A DNA stretch of 64,000 nucleotides, taken from positions 1 through 64,000 of the forward strand of contig CACZUS010000004.1 of NCBI GenBank assembly GCA_902784425.1, read 5' to 3'. Under the pieces are notes generated by a model. The model was not told the DNA's origin. It made no database searches and worked only from the letters and a program-made list of their open reading frames with translations. This stretch comes from an uncultured Bacteroidales bacterium (GTDB lineage Bacteria > Bacteroidota > Bacteroidia > Bacteroidales > Paludibacteraceae). Shown piece by piece: positions 56,601-64,000 of the stretch (position 1 is its first letter; every line of letters starts with the position of its first letter). A program made the position numbers and the translations under genes.

Positions 56601-57026
56601 GGAGTCTCTTCTGGTAGTGTTGTGAATCAAGTTCGTAAGGCGTTGGAGTTGTGCGTGTCTCCATGGTTGAGTGGAAATGTGTCTCCGGTGTTGGGGCACT
56701 CCTTTTCTGTCATGGATTTACAAAATGCTATTCGTACAATTCGTGGAGTTTCTTTAGTGTATGGATTTAAAGTCATACATGTATATTCTACATCTGAGAA
56801 TTGTTATGAGCGCGATATTTATGAGTGGTCATTAGATGATGTCGAAGAATTTAGAATCGCTCCTTCGAAAAAATGGGCTGTCTTATGTATCGAGGATGTG
56901 TATGTGAAACCACTTGTTAGTGAAGCAGAATGGAATGGTGTTTCTGGAATTGGTGATTTCGAAATTGGTGATACATTCGTTATTGAAGCACCTAAATTTG
57001 ATATTAATGAAACGTTGGACTGCTAA
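53595..57026 (+). CDS. large baseplate J-like wedge protein (Afp11-like)
   Basis: This 1143-residue protein starts from the ATG at 53595, overlapping the gp25 gene by 17 bp. Its C-terminal third has the Baseplate_J-like pattern: KGRRENESSDEMQIRIKERISHRNRALLADDYEKLIL (in part), then IDRVVCLPHIDVKK, HPLVTLVVL, SPFVFVDVINPEYEYVTLFCGV and VRKALELCVSPW. The first ~700 residues are less recognisable (LHDPG-type wedge motifs are absent) and hold helical and beta segments. It should form, with the second wedge protein, the baseplate ring. The length matches large Afp11/Pvc11-type proteins. Confidence 0.85.
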   Translation: MRSIYNIRGTARSNRTRKTCSNITFLDADFNRLLCKAMKSAAQKKFMLPNGICESLADIYKYQPISVCTEIMSCDMSDIQPLLHSIGTNPSVEDLIKREIKTKLTCIEDWRKRMEWASIQESYSYLLLTDLNEYIKDKWSAIYQEMCRLFPTLEFENLEGIWKCAMINDISLSSAHDFLFRTGHQLVALIESLQSKIPVYLQEIMHSGNMDPSLSLMVYFLSKYAKMTESFNCRLQGINDFYYDKILGVKCREEQNGKFWVSAKIAHGIPSFTLPANTRIWINHEGKTICGRTLSDLVLTTVELNSLSWLEIGKTKERHPESDLNYVTNLTLSSFVPKDDDRDKKLGIGLRSSIFKLEGGHRHIDVHYVLTEDSVSYFRDMIRQVSQCQRISEKEAQNKVLNEGTFRIFLSTSMGLIETENFLMDFYETNTEGGLSISIDVDSNFPALVALEECSNPEIRMMVSTRAWLYSYSWCRVIKLKKVKVSVSVDGLKNFQLHNDLGQVDVTQPFSPFGSSAMLGSWFVVGSEEMMNKRVSQVDLSFSWRGLPSDRCGMKEYYSSYVSNDSEIIDNTSFRVKGEYLSGYSWKPSLNNDEQYMFRTSLDEKPTPDGTLVERSFFSLSLPAISDKHLENFEFEYGSVPCGFYRFVFSSPSMGFGESLYHKIFAETMLLNSKIKHPLPIPKQPVTPMVDSISLGYKAEAETEFIAGGASEIDVSYLQPAFGFSDRKDNFMSPIPLINGMEEGGRLVISLTGTLGVSVLNFYLELNDMMVEMWNIPKITWSYRTEEGWINFPDSNVLSDTTNGLLESGYVSLLMPEMVFSDMLDANGCLWISALVEKDYKRCAKAKMVYTNVVQVETEETDEEFSSIVGIESFTQVSPIKGRRENESSDEMQIRIKERISHRNRALLADDYEKLILQNFLQIDRVVCLPHIDVKKTGRHPLVTLVVLKKKETIETVPLCTDSELREMEVCLKNYISPFVFVDVINPEYEYVTLFCGVKTQGGVSSGSVVNQVRKALELCVSPWLSGNVSPVLGHSFSVMDLQNAIRTIRGVSLVYGFKVIHVYSTSENCYERDIYEWSLDDVEEFRIAPSKKWAVLCIEDVYVKPLVSEAEWNGVSGIGDFEIGDTFVIEAPKFDINETLDC

Positions 57027-57038
57027 ATAACTGCAAAT

Positions 57039-57740
57039 ATGGCAAAAACAAATAGACGTACGTTAAAAGAGTATTTTATGCCAGGTAAGAAACCTGATAG
57101 TACTCAGTTTGCTGATTTAATTGATTCGATGCTTAATATTGTTGATGATGGGTTGGTAAAGACTTCGGAAGGGGGACTTGTCCTTTCTCCGACCAATGGT
57201 AGTCGAGCAGGCAATGTTATGGAAATTCGTCAAGATATTTTGGATGGTGAGGCTGCTTGGCGCTTCTCTGTCAATGATAAGGGGACAATTTGTATAAAAA
57301 GAGGTGAAACAGATGATTCTGTTATTGAACTACATCAAAATGGGTTAGTTTCACTATCTTCTGAACTTAGGGTTGAGGGTAATGTTTCTGCAATGTCGTA
57401 TCGAGGTCAGATGATAGAGGTGCGTGCGAATGGTCAGTGGCATGATATTAGTGATTATGATTATGCGTGTTCTGCTTATTATATTGTGGCTAAGGCATGT
57501 GGAAAGAAAGGCTCAGGTTTGTATGCTATGTGTGAAGCTTCGGCAATGAATTGTTTTGGGAAACATAAGAAGGTGGTGTATTTGTGTAATTCGTGGTTCG
57601 GCTCATGGTTTAATAAAATACAAATCCGATGGCATAAAAGAAAGAGTGATAATGGACAGAATGTTCATGGACTACAGATACGTACACGCTCTGATTTTGG
57701 AGAAGGAGCGAAGATAACTTTTTACATTCAGGAAAAATAG
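57039..57740 (+). CDS. hypothetical eCIS protein, fibre/adhesin candidate
   Basis: This 233-residue protein begins TNRRTLKEYFMPGKKPDSTQFADLID. A beta-rich middle follows (VEGNVSAMSYRGQMIEVRANGQWHDI) that resembles tail-fibre shaft-to-tip transitions. A C-terminal domain rich in Trp, Tyr and Cys completes it (YLCNSWFGSWFNKIQIRWH, VHGLQIRTRSDFGEGAKITFYI). It has no signal peptide. Its place between two baseplate genes, 12 bp after one and 23 bp before the other, supports a baseplate-attached fibre or receptor-binding role. I cannot name a family. Confidence 0.5.
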   Translation: MAKTNRRTLKEYFMPGKKPDSTQFADLIDSMLNIVDDGLVKTSEGGLVLSPTNGSRAGNVMEIRQDILDGEAAWRFSVNDKGTICIKRGETDDSVIELHQNGLVSLSSELRVEGNVSAMSYRGQMIEVRANGQWHDISDYDYACSAYYIVAKACGKKGSGLYAMCEASAMNCFGKHKKVVYLCNSWFGSWFNKIQIRWHKRKSDNGQNVHGLQIRTRSDFGEGAKITFYIQEK

Positions 57741-57763
57741 AGGCGAGAAAATTAATTAATAGA

Positions 57764-59575
57764 ATGAAGCATATATCGATAGAGCGTAATCAGCAGGAGA
57801 AAAATTCTTTTGAAATTCTTCAAGAGGAGTCTATCTCTCAGTTGCAGGAACTGTCAGGTAATATATGGACAGATTATAACCTGCATGATCCTGGAGTGAC
57901 CATTCTTGAACAGATGAATTATGCTCTATGGGAACTGGATTATAGACTAAATTTTGATTTACAAGATTATTTTACTTCTGGCGAGACGTTTGATCCGAGG
58001 AAATCAATGATGTATTCGCCCGAGGAGGTCTTTACAACTATACCTGTCACACCAACAGATTATCGTTTGTTGATTTTGTCTTCGATTGAAGATGTGTCAG
58101 ATGTAAAAGTAATTGTAAACAAAGATGCTTGCTCGTATGATTTTGTATTAGATACTTATTCGAATACACTTGATTCCCATAAACAGGATATTGTTGCTCG
58201 TGTTGAACAACTTTTTCATGCAAACAGAAATCTATGCGAGATCCTTAATAAGGTGGTTTTTTCTCAATCCATAGAGCTTCTACTTCATGCGAATGTTGAA
58301 ATAAATATGGAAACGTATGCCGAACGATTGTTGGCAGATATCTATTATCAGACTCAGATATTCCTTAGTTCTGGTGCATCGTATATATCTGTTGATGAGG
58401 AAATGAATCGGGGAAAAATGGTAGATGAACTCTATGATGGTCCAAGTCAACGAAAATTGATAGATCCATCATCATTAACGAACCAAGACGGTTGTTTTGT
58501 TATATCTGATTTGTATTCAGTCGTTAATAAAATTGATGGAGTGAAGAGAGTGTCAAATCTCTTCTTTTCAGATGGAAAACGTCGTTATGTTGATAAACTT
58601 TATGTGCCTGATTTTTATCATTCTTATGTCATTAAATCTTTTGACGAGGATTTGAATTCTATTTGTCTTTGGAGAAATGGACAAAGGGTTCCTGTAGATG
58701 TTGATGAGGTATATAAACTTCTTCAGAATTATCGATATATGAAAATGGACTCACCTAATTTCAGTGCGCAAGACAAAGAGAATGGCACTCTATTGACGGG
58801 TGTGGATCATGGTAAATTACAGCACACTCCATTGTCCGATGGACTCCCTGATTGCTATGGCGTGAATGGAAGAGCTATCTCTATCAATAGATCGACCACT
58901 TCGACCATGGATGATGCTGGACAATTAAAGGTTTATCTTTCTTGGTTTGATGATTTTTTTGAAGAGGTGTTAGATAAATTAAATAACATTCATTCTTTAT
59001 TAAATGGAGAATATGGAATAGCATCTGGTTGGATCGATATGATAGAAAGCCTTTATGGAGAGTATAGCAAGTTAGGAGGTGTTAATTTCCATGGTACGCG
59101 CAAACCTGATGCTCGTCTGACTTTCGCAAAATATTTAGCTTCTTATGGTAAGGAGAGGGGAAAGGCTATGAATTTATTGGAACCATCTTTCGACAAATGT
59201 TCCGGTGTGGAAAATTATTTAAAGCTTTTACTTGGAATTGATGAACAAAAATTTGATTTTTTTATTGTTGAACACCCTCTTTTGTCTTATTCTCAATCTA
59301 TGGAGATCCCAGAAGAGGATATGTTTACAATCTCTGTTATATTTTTTGCTTCCGATGAGTTACTACAGGATAAGCATTTTTGTAATTGCTGTTTCTTTTT
59401 GTTAAAGAAAAGAATACCAGCACATATTGCTGTTCGGTATATAAAATGGTTCCCAATTTCAACAAGGAATGCGTTCAAGGCTGATTTCGATTTTTGGAAG
59501 TATATGCTTTCCACTCAGCGAAAATTGGGTGCGGATGTGCTGTCAACAAAATTGTTAGAATGGTTGAAAAAATGA
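57764..59575 (+). CDS. second baseplate wedge protein (Afp12-like)
   Basis: This 603-residue protein has near its N-terminus the wedge signature LSGNIWTDYNLHDPGVTILEQMNYALWELDYR (given in pieces: WTDYNLHDPGVTILEQ, YALWELDYR). The rest is a mixture of helical and beta stretches ending AHIAVRYIKWFPISTRNAF. Similar HDPGxTxLE motifs mark Afp11/12-type baseplate proteins. It probably pairs with the 1143-residue wedge protein. Its stop codon overlaps the start of the tape-measure-like gene (ATGA). Confidence 0.75.
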   Translation: MKHISIERNQQEKNSFEILQEESISQLQELSGNIWTDYNLHDPGVTILEQMNYALWELDYRLNFDLQDYFTSGETFDPRKSMMYSPEEVFTTIPVTPTDYRLLILSSIEDVSDVKVIVNKDACSYDFVLDTYSNTLDSHKQDIVARVEQLFHANRNLCEILNKVVFSQSIELLLHANVEINMETYAERLLADIYYQTQIFLSSGASYISVDEEMNRGKMVDELYDGPSQRKLIDPSSLTNQDGCFVISDLYSVVNKIDGVKRVSNLFFSDGKRRYVDKLYVPDFYHSYVIKSFDEDLNSICLWRNGQRVPVDVDEVYKLLQNYRYMKMDSPNFSAQDKENGTLLTGVDHGKLQHTPLSDGLPDCYGVNGRAISINRSTTSTMDDAGQLKVYLSWFDDFFEEVLDKLNNIHSLLNGEYGIASGWIDMIESLYGEYSKLGGVNFHGTRKPDARLTFAKYLASYGKERGKAMNLLEPSFDKCSGVENYLKLLLGIDEQKFDFFIVEHPLLSYSQSMEIPEEDMFTISVIFFASDELLQDKHFCNCCFFLLKKRIPAHIAVRYIKWFPISTRNAFKADFDFWKYMLSTQRKLGADVLSTKLLEWLKK

Positions 59576-62500
59576 ATTTTATGAATGTCGATACTTGCCG
59601 TTTTTTATTGAATTCTTCGACAGAGAATTTTGCCAGAGAACTCTACCAGAGGTGGAATGAGTTCTTCCGAAATTCTTTTGAAAGAGTATTCGAAGAGGAA
59701 TGGTCTGTCTTTGATAATGAAGACGATATTATTGAAATAGAAAAACTTGAATTGGATCTTGGAACCATATCAGAAAAACGTTTTGATCAGGAGTTTTCTG
59801 CGAGATTGAGAGAAAAATTGCAATCGTTGAAATTACAGTTGTCAAACGCTCATACTCCTGTCGAATGTGGAAATTTGAAAGTGAATGTTTGCCGAAAAAC
59901 AAAGTCTTTGTCGGCATGTGAACATTTGATTTATTTCCTTCTTCATGGCTGTTTGTTATCGGGTATTGATGAGAAATTTTTAGATATAAGTTGTCTGTTA
60001 CGAATGACTCTTGAATCTTCTTCTTCAGCGCTTCGTTCATTTCTGGAAAGCTATGGCCATTATGATTTTATTCTTCAACGTCTTTCTCAACAATTTAACG
60101 ATGAGGATTTAGAACTGCTAGTTCAAACATTACACCCGGATGAATCTAATTATGTGTGTCTTTATGTTAGATTGCACATGGCGGAATACAAGAGTTATTC
60201 TCATAAACTTCAGATGTCTAGCGTTGATGATAATACATATCGTAATGTCTTATGGCAGGTGGTTCTTAGCTACTTATATACGGAAGGAAAGACATGGTTC
60301 TCGAAGAAAGAGTTTGTCGCTTATACGCTCAAACGATTATCGGCACATTATAACTTGGAATTTTCGTTGTTGGTAAGGTGGATTGTTGTTGCCTTGAATG
60401 AGATGGAGGCTTTTAGTGCTTACAGACTGGAATTTACGGAATTGTTGGTAGAGATAGTGAAAGAAAACTCATCTCTCTCGTTTGATACTACTGATGCTGA
60501 TACTATTGTTTCTGTTTCCCAGACGAAAGATAAGAATCCATTGTTCAAGGATTTCCTGATGTCAAGAGATAATTTGGTCTTTGTATTGTCGGATGAAAAC
60601 AAATTACGCAGAATGGTCTCTGTATTGCCTGAACAGGAGATTAGAAACATTATCTCTATTCTATTCCCTCAGGATGCCGGTTTTATCTTTTGTTTTGACA
60701 ATCGAATTGAAAGTCACAAGAATAAAGGTGTTTTGTCAGGCAAATGTGGTAATGAGTATAGTCAAATCAAGTGGCAGTTCATGTTACGGGTTGCCGTTGG
60801 TATGCCTGAACTTAGCTTTGCCAGATTGATGTTCGTACAGTCTGTTATTAGAGAAATGTCTAATCATTATAATGTTTCTATTGTTGATTTATTAAGACTG
60901 TTTCTCGAAGGAACGCATGATGATTCAACTCCTATGGCTGCTAACTTGTCCTCTATATTAAGTGATCTCCAACGATTATATGATGATGGTTCTCCAAAGC
61001 AAGCAGTATCGGATGAGAACTCATCTGCAATCGTTAATACCAATGCCTTGATGTCGATTGTCCAGGATTATATTCTGTTCCAAAAATTCTATTCTCAGCA
61101 TACAGAGATCGAATTGGAACAGTTGATCGCTTCGTTACATCCTGCAGATGGTTCATTTATCGTCCTTTATGCTCGTAATCTTAGTCAACATGGTGGAGCT
61201 CTGGGGGAAGGAAAAGTGAATGACGACTTCTCTTTACTAAAATGGAGACTTCTTTTTTCTTGCTTACTAATTCCTCAAGGGGCTATTTATTCTAGAAAGC
61301 TGTATGTCTTGAAAGTTCTGAAAGAACTCTCTTCTCATTATAATCTTTCTCTTTCGGATGTCTTAAGGACGTATGGGTTGATGTTAAAAGCAAACGAAAA
61401 TTCTGGGGATAAGAAGACGATTGAACTGCTTGCCATTGTCGAAGATTTGTTTATGGAGCTTGTTCAAGGACAGAGCTCTATGACGGAAAGTGAAACCCGA
61501 CAGATGCTTGTATTATCGTTTGGTAGGAATAACGTTCCTGTTGAGTATCAGAAGAAATCATTGGATTTCGCCATGCGTTCCTATCCTCAAATGTTGGCTT
61601 CTTTATGGAAAGCTGGTGATTTGTCGGTGTATGAGATTCTGGTTTGTCTGAAGAATGATCCAGACAAGATGTTCTTATTCTTGAATTGTATATCGGATAG
61701 TCGGATAAATATAGTGTTGAATGAACTGAAACATCTTTATCATCAGCTTGCAACATATGGTGTCTCAGCATCTATTCTGAACGAATCGTCTGAGCAGTTT
61801 TTGTCCCGACTGATTCTATTATCTTCTAAATCATACTTCTCATGGTCGCTTAAAGAAATCAAGGAATGTTTGAAGGAGATGATTGATTTGAGCAGCTTGA
61901 AACAAGAACTTAGAAGTAAAATGTTGTCTCATGCTGATGAATCAAATGATAAGGATGCGAATATGATAGAACATGGAGAGACGAATCTGGGAAAAGAATT
62001 GTATGAACAGTTGGATACGTATCAGAAAAAAAATGATATAGAGGATCTTCTTGAATCGGAAGTTATAAAAGAAAAACAAATATGGACGATAGAGAATGCT
62101 GGTCTTGTGTTGTTGGCTCCTTTCCTGCCACGACTCTTCCAATATGTGGGGTATTTGAACTCAGAAGGGAAGGATTTCTTGAATGATGAGAATCGAATAA
62201 GAGCCATCTTCCTTCTACAATATATTGTATATGGAGAGGAACGGAATCATAAGGAGTCCGATTTGTTCTTGAATAGAATTTTAGTGGGACTTAAGTGTGT
62301 TAGCCCGGTACCTCTTTTTTGTAAACTGACAGAGAAAGAAATCCAATTGGCAGATAGTATGTTAGGGGCTGTAAAACAACAATGGGAGAAAGTTAAGAAT
62401 ACGTCAGATGGCGGTTTTCGAGTCTCCTTTCTACAGAGATCTGCTGATTTGAGGTGTGATAATGAACAACAAACGTGGCAGATGAAGGTACATGAGCGTG

Positions 62501-62592
62501 GTTATGATGTTCTGTTGGAAATGGTTCCGTGGACTTTCAAGATGATTAAACATAGTTGGATGGAGAAAATGATTGTTGTGGAATGGAAATAA
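59572..62592 (+). CDS. contractile injection system tape measure-like protein (CIS_TMP type)
   Basis: The 1006 residues start from the ATG at 59572, which overlaps the previous stop (ATGA); the longer upstream frame is rejected. The N-terminus has IIEIEKLELDLGTISEKRFDQEF, the hallmark of CIS tape measure proteins in Bacteroidota (split here as IEIEKLELDLG). Long helical repeats follow, with recurring LLVQTLHPDESNYVCLY, IISILFPQDAGFIFCF and QLIASLHPADGSFIVLY, each starting a module of about 190-200 residues. A C-terminal LLAPFLPRLFQYVGYL is also typical. It may set tube length or package cargo. Exact role is inference. Confidence 0.75.
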   Translation: MNFMNVDTCRFLLNSSTENFARELYQRWNEFFRNSFERVFEEEWSVFDNEDDIIEIEKLELDLGTISEKRFDQEFSARLREKLQSLKLQLSNAHTPVECGNLKVNVCRKTKSLSACEHLIYFLLHGCLLSGIDEKFLDISCLLRMTLESSSSALRSFLESYGHYDFILQRLSQQFNDEDLELLVQTLHPDESNYVCLYVRLHMAEYKSYSHKLQMSSVDDNTYRNVLWQVVLSYLYTEGKTWFSKKEFVAYTLKRLSAHYNLEFSLLVRWIVVALNEMEAFSAYRLEFTELLVEIVKENSSLSFDTTDADTIVSVSQTKDKNPLFKDFLMSRDNLVFVLSDENKLRRMVSVLPEQEIRNIISILFPQDAGFIFCFDNRIESHKNKGVLSGKCGNEYSQIKWQFMLRVAVGMPELSFARLMFVQSVIREMSNHYNVSIVDLLRLFLEGTHDDSTPMAANLSSILSDLQRLYDDGSPKQAVSDENSSAIVNTNALMSIVQDYILFQKFYSQHTEIELEQLIASLHPADGSFIVLYARNLSQHGGALGEGKVNDDFSLLKWRLLFSCLLIPQGAIYSRKLYVLKVLKELSSHYNLSLSDVLRTYGLMLKANENSGDKKTIELLAIVEDLFMELVQGQSSMTESETRQMLVLSFGRNNVPVEYQKKSLDFAMRSYPQMLASLWKAGDLSVYEILVCLKNDPDKMFLFLNCISDSRINIVLNELKHLYHQLATYGVSASILNESSEQFLSRLILLSSKSYFSWSLKEIKECLKEMIDLSSLKQELRSKMLSHADESNDKDANMIEHGETNLGKELYEQLDTYQKKNDIEDLLESEVIKEKQIWTIENAGLVLLAPFLPRLFQYVGYLNSEGKDFLNDENRIRAIFLLQYIVYGEERNHKESDLFLNRILVGLKCVSPVPLFCKLTEKEIQLADSMLGAVKQQWEKVKNTSDGGFRVSFLQRSADLRCDNEQQTWQMKVHERGYDVLLEMVPWTFKMIKHSWMEKMIVVEWK

Positions 62593-62618
62593 AAATCATT
62601 AATTAAATAGAAAAATTC

Positions 62619-63917
62619 ATGAGTCAGATGATTACAATTCGTTATATAGAATGGTTTCATAAAATCCTTGAAACAGCAATCGCTCTGTATTTTAAAAACG
62701 AGAGTGCGTATGCTAGACTAGAGGATATTGAATATCCTGTAAATCCGCAATTGAATAAGATGATGGGGATAGATCACATGACATTAGATGAGTTTGTTGT
62801 GGTTATGTTGGCTCTTATGCCACATATCTCTCCTCAGTCTCTTGATATTTTCTTTTCTTCGAATAGTAACACCGGTCGTCCTTATACTGAATTTGGTGGA
62901 TGGAAGGGAATGTCTCATGGAGGGTTCCTTCCTACGGGCGAAACAGCTGCATTTATATTGGCAGGTGATAATGTAGAGAAAAGGGGAGATGTGATGTCTC
63001 TATTTACTGAAGACCATTGGTTTTATAAAAATAATATTTTAGGGTTGGAGGGAGCTGGCAGAGGAGAACCGTTCCTTAGTGGACAGTTAAAGGTATCCGA
63101 TGAGTTTTTGTCTAAAGTATTGTTTGATAGAGAGTTTAAACCGACCTATGGCTCTGGATTCCCTGCTAAACTGATTGAGACAGAGTTGAATTGGGAGGAT
63201 CTGGTGGTGGATTATAAAGTTGAAGAAGCGCTTGAGGATATTAATACATGGATTGCAGGTCATCATACAATCATGGAAGAGTGGGGATTGAAAAAATACT
63301 TGAAAAAAGGATACCGCACATTGTTCTATGGTCCTCCTGGTACGGGTAAGACATTGGCTGCCACATTGTTAGGTAAACGTAATAATATGGATGTTTATCG
63401 GGTGGATTTATCCATGATCGTTTCCAAATATATAGGTGAGACAGAGAAGAACTTGGCTAAGGTATTTGATTTAGCAGAAAGTCGGAATTGGATTCTGTTT
63501 TTTGATGAGGCTGATGCACTATTTGGAAAAAGGACATCAGGCAATACCTCTAATGATCGTCATGCGAACCAAGAGGTGGCCTTCCTCTTGCAACGAATGG
63601 AGGATTATGATGGAATCATCATATTGGCGACGAATCTGAAATCCAATATAGATGAAGCTTTTGCTCGAAGATTTCAGTCGATGGTCTATTTCCCAATTCC
63701 AGATGAACAGCAAAGGAAAAAACTTTGGGATAATATGTTGCCAGACAATTGGTTGGATGCTGATAAAGAAGAAATCCTTAGTCTTGCAGTTCAGAATGAG
63801 ATCTCGGGCGGAAATATAGCAAATCTGATACGTAAATGTGCTATCCATCTGTATTCAACTAACAATAAAAAATTAACAAAAGAAATATTTCATAGAATAA
63901 TCAATGAGAGATTGTAG
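62619..63917 (+). CDS. eCIS AAA+ ATPase (Afp15-like)
   Basis: This 432-residue protein has an N-terminal ~190 residues specific to eCIS ATPases (LDEFVVVMLALMPHISPQSLDIFF, GGWKGMSHGGFLPTGETAAFIL), then one AAA+ module. The module has Walker A FYGPPGTGKT, Walker B WILFFDEADALFGKR, VAFLLQRMEDYDGIIILATNLKSNIDEAFARRF (sensor 1 and Arg finger region) and LWDNMLPDN. Afp15/Pvc15 ATPases are needed for assembly or cargo loading. It is 26 bp after the tape-measure-like gene. Confidence 0.92.
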   Translation: MSQMITIRYIEWFHKILETAIALYFKNESAYARLEDIEYPVNPQLNKMMGIDHMTLDEFVVVMLALMPHISPQSLDIFFSSNSNTGRPYTEFGGWKGMSHGGFLPTGETAAFILAGDNVEKRGDVMSLFTEDHWFYKNNILGLEGAGRGEPFLSGQLKVSDEFLSKVLFDREFKPTYGSGFPAKLIETELNWEDLVVDYKVEEALEDINTWIAGHHTIMEEWGLKKYLKKGYRTLFYGPPGTGKTLAATLLGKRNNMDVYRVDLSMIVSKYIGETEKNLAKVFDLAESRNWILFFDEADALFGKRTSGNTSNDRHANQEVAFLLQRMEDYDGIIILATNLKSNIDEAFARRFQSMVYFPIPDEQQRKKLWDNMLPDNWLDADKEEILSLAVQNEISGGNIANLIRKCAIHLYSTNNKKLTKEIFHRIINERL

Positions 63918-64000
63918 ATTTAAAATAGTTGTTTTGTGCGTATGCATGCTGTTGCCTTCGCTTAATTGGGCGGGTGATTTTGGTAGCGCCTTCAGCAGAT
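63904..64000 (+). CDS. partial CDS with signal peptide at the window edge
   Basis: A new frame opens at 63904, overlapping the ATPase stop by 14 bp, and runs off the window. It encodes MRDCRFKIVVLCVCMLLP followed by SLNWAGDFGSAFSR, a Sec-type signal peptide with likely cleavage after NWA. A secreted protein translationally coupled to an eCIS ATPase would be unexpected for a cytoplasmically assembled particle. The rest lies outside. Confidence 0.45.
   Translation, partial: MRDCRFKIVVLCVCMLLPSLNWAGDFGSAFSR

Noticed and set aside
46383..63917. Prophage or type VI secretion system
   Set aside because: No capsid, portal, terminase, integrase or lysis gene, and no TssJ/L/M, TssB/C pair or ClpV. 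The AAA+ ATPase, Pvc16, DUF5908 and LysM parts fit an eCIS.

Overview
The window looks like chromosomal DNA of a member of the Bacteroidales (Bacteroidota). Four lines of evidence support this. Several -7 boxes match the Bacteroides consensus TAnnTTTG. The ATP synthase operon has the phylum's order atpD-atpC-(small membrane protein)-atpB-E-F-H-A-G. BspA-type leucine-rich repeats, a FISUMP domain and a type IX secretion C-terminal domain are present. Shine-Dalgarno sequences are weak throughout. I cannot assign a genus. There are no tRNAs, CRISPR arrays, insertion sequences or phage head genes. One structural RNA, RNase P RNA, lies at about 21300-21652.

Layout. 1-3717: a large secreted BspA-like repeat protein, interrupted by a 64-bp deletion in a tandem 336-bp repeat that shifts the frame. 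3.8-9.1 kb: a small membrane protein, a FISUMP protein, an L,D-transpeptidase, and a UvrD-type helicase with dprA. 9.3-16.5 kb: a tightly packed six-gene operon encoding a PqqD-like protein, an ATP-grasp ligase, a PLP decarboxylase, a urea transporter fused to an M23 peptidase, an outer-membrane barrel with a prion-like loop, and a TPR protein. 16.5-31.5 kb: housekeeping genes (tex, a DUF6515-like protein, a Usp-like protein, rnpB, a YihY protein, dcp, a YugP-like protease, a RelA-type synthetase with a dead hydrolase domain, ribE, a thioesterase, pepD). 31.6-38.8 kb: the complete F1Fo ATP synthase operon. 39.1-45.9 kb: a VIT/vWA/TonB-C/DUF2135 lipoprotein, a Fur-family regulator, pheT and a small lipoprotein.

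46.4-63.9 kb: an extracellular contractile injection system (eCIS) operon, entirely on the + strand. In order it encodes a Pvc16/DUF4255 cap protein, an unknown protein, one sheath, two tubes, a 58-aa DUF5908-like protein, a LysM protein, a VgrG-like spike, a PAAR tip, a gp25 wedge, a large baseplate J-like protein, a possible fibre or adhesin, a second baseplate wedge, a tape-measure-like protein and an AAA+ ATPase. A partial gene with a signal peptide follows at the window edge. The parts are those of a phage-tail-like particle with no head, terminase, portal or T6SS membrane complex. It therefore resembles the Afp/PVC/MAC class and the Bacteroidales injection systems already described in gut Bacteroidales.

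The best candidate for something undescribed is the 9.3-16.5 kb operon. It pairs a PqqD-like domain (the RiPP-recognition fold) with an ATP-grasp enzyme and a lysA-like decarboxylase. The decarboxylase starts with a YxxPxL tail, the kind of motif PqqD-like domains bind in lasso-peptide leaders. The remaining genes encode envelope proteins. The function is unknown, and the proposed links are inference.
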